Of a stretch of DNA of 14,345 nucleotides, positions 13,856-14,345 are shown piece by piece. The stretch spans positions 1-14,345 of the forward strand of contig RFXE01000021.1 in the NCBI GenBank assembly GCA_009921785.1, read 5' to 3'. The position numbers were made by a program, and so were the translations under genes. Positions within the stretch are counted from its first letter, which is position 1. Each line of letters begins with the position of its first letter. Below the pieces are notes generated by a model. The model ran no database searches. It was not told the origin of the DNA and saw only the letters and a list, made by a program, of their open reading frames with translations. The stretch comes from Alphaproteobacteria bacterium (GTDB lineage Bacteria > Pseudomonadota > Alphaproteobacteria > Rhizobiales > Beijerinckiaceae).

Positions 13856-14345
13856 GTGAAATTTCCCTTCGGCGCGCGGGGCGCTCGAGCCTATGCGGAT
13901 GCGCTTGTAGCGCAGGGGCAACCTTTGCGTGGCATGTCTTTGCGCGCGAAACTCTCAGAGCTTTGGCCAGTATTTTCGATTTTGATGACCCGCGAGAATG
14001 ATGCGCGGCGACCTTTTTTGTTTCTCGCGCCTGCCGCAATGGCCGGTGTGCTTTTATACTTCATCGCTGATGAAGAGCCTTCACTTTACGCGCCGTTGGC
14101 TGCGTTGATCCCGGTCGCTCTTTTGATCCTTTATGGATTGCGGCGTCCGACGCGCGAGCTTCTGTATTTCGGATTGGTGCTTGCCGCACTTTTTACCGGC
14201 TTTGCTGTAGCGACATTCCGCACGCAACGTGTTGATGCCCCAATCATCAATGACATCTCAATCGCGCCATTAATCGGTGTTGTTCAAACAATTGATGTTC
14301 GCCCTGATGGCGCGCGTCTTGTGATTAAACCAATTGATATTGCCG
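13856..14345 (+). CDS. comEC: ComEC/Rec2 family DNA-uptake channel protein, 5' part only
   Basis: This frame is open from a GTG at 13856 to the window edge (163 codons) and has no stop here. The GTG is preceded by AGGA at 13844-13847 with 8-nt spacing. The product starts with about 50 polar and amphipathic residues. Three membrane segments follow at roughly 53-70 (FLFLAPAAMAGVLLYFIA), 78-96 and 103-120 (GLVLAALFTGFAVATFRT). A soluble beta-rich stretch comes next (PLIGVVQTIDVRPDGARLVI). That order (two or three helices, then the small OB-like DUF4131 domain) is the N-terminus of ComEC, the inner-membrane channel that passes single-stranded DNA during natural transformation. The competence and metallo-beta-lactamase-like domains would lie beyond the edge. 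It diverges from gltX with 135 bp between. Family call is fairly sure; whether it is functional cannot be judged. Confidence 0.82.
   Translation, partial: MKFPFGARGARAYADALVAQGQPLRGMSLRAKLSELWPVFSILMTRENDARRPFLFLAPAAMAGVLLYFIADEEPSLYAPLAALIPVALLILYGLRRPTRELLYFGLVLAALFTGFAVATFRTQRVDAPIINDISIAPLIGVVQTIDVRPDGARLVIKPIDIA

Noticed and set aside
13721..13921. 67-codon N-terminal extension of gltX
   Set aside because: No similarity to GltX N-termini, overlaps comEC, and the internal ATG at 13720 has the right ribosome site and gives the family N-terminus.
1..14345. Search for a novel system: mobile elements, CRISPR repeats, tRNA/rRNA genes, toxin-antitoxin or defence genes
   Set aside because: All 12 genes are recognised conserved housekeeping families in standard order, gaps are under 170 bp, and no repeat arrays or insertion ends were seen.

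Overview
This is a chromosomal housekeeping block from an alphaproteobacterium, most likely of the order Hyphomicrobiales (Rhizobiales). The gene order supports this: pyrH-frr-uppS-cdsA-rseP-bamA-lpxD-fabZ-lpxA-lpxI-lpxB on the plus strand, a convergent gltA with gltX behind it on the minus strand, and comEC diverging from gltX. The use of LpxI rather than LpxH, and bamA running directly into lpxD with no skp/ompH between them, fit the same group. Base composition by eye is about half G+C, lower than in many relatives, and looks even across the window. I see no sign of recent transfer, and no genus can be named.

Region 1 (1-2595) holds the 3' end of UMP kinase, ribosome recycling factor, undecaprenyl diphosphate synthase (the lipid carrier for peptidoglycan and surface glycans) and CDP-diglyceride synthase (phospholipid precursor). 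uppS and cdsA overlap by 4 bp. Region 2 (2596-6293) is envelope quality control and outer-membrane assembly: the intramembrane protease RseP and the beta-barrel assembly protein BamA. The dxr gene I would expect between cdsA and rseP is absent; only a 116-bp spacer is there.

Region 3 (6347-10736) is a tight lipid A cluster: lpxD, fabZ, lpxA, lpxI, lpxB. FabZ keeps the 3-hydroxyacyl-ACP pool. LpxA and LpxD draw acyl chains from that pool, LpxI makes lipid X, and LpxB joins lipid X with UDP-diacylglucosamine to give the disaccharide. Together with BamA, needed to insert LptD and porins, the run makes and assembles most of the outer membrane.

Region 4 (10737-14345) starts with a hairpin terminator between the convergent lpxB and gltA. 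Then come citrate synthase (gltA) with a candidate promoter and two palindromes upstream, glutamyl-tRNA synthetase (gltX, true start at 13720), a 135-bp divergent spacer, and the 5' end of a ComEC/Rec2 DNA-uptake channel gene cut by the window edge.

No mobile element, CRISPR array, tRNA or rRNA, defence system or other undescribed system was found. The points worth checking are the missing dxr, two apparently shortened parts of BamA, and the palindromes at the gltA promoter.
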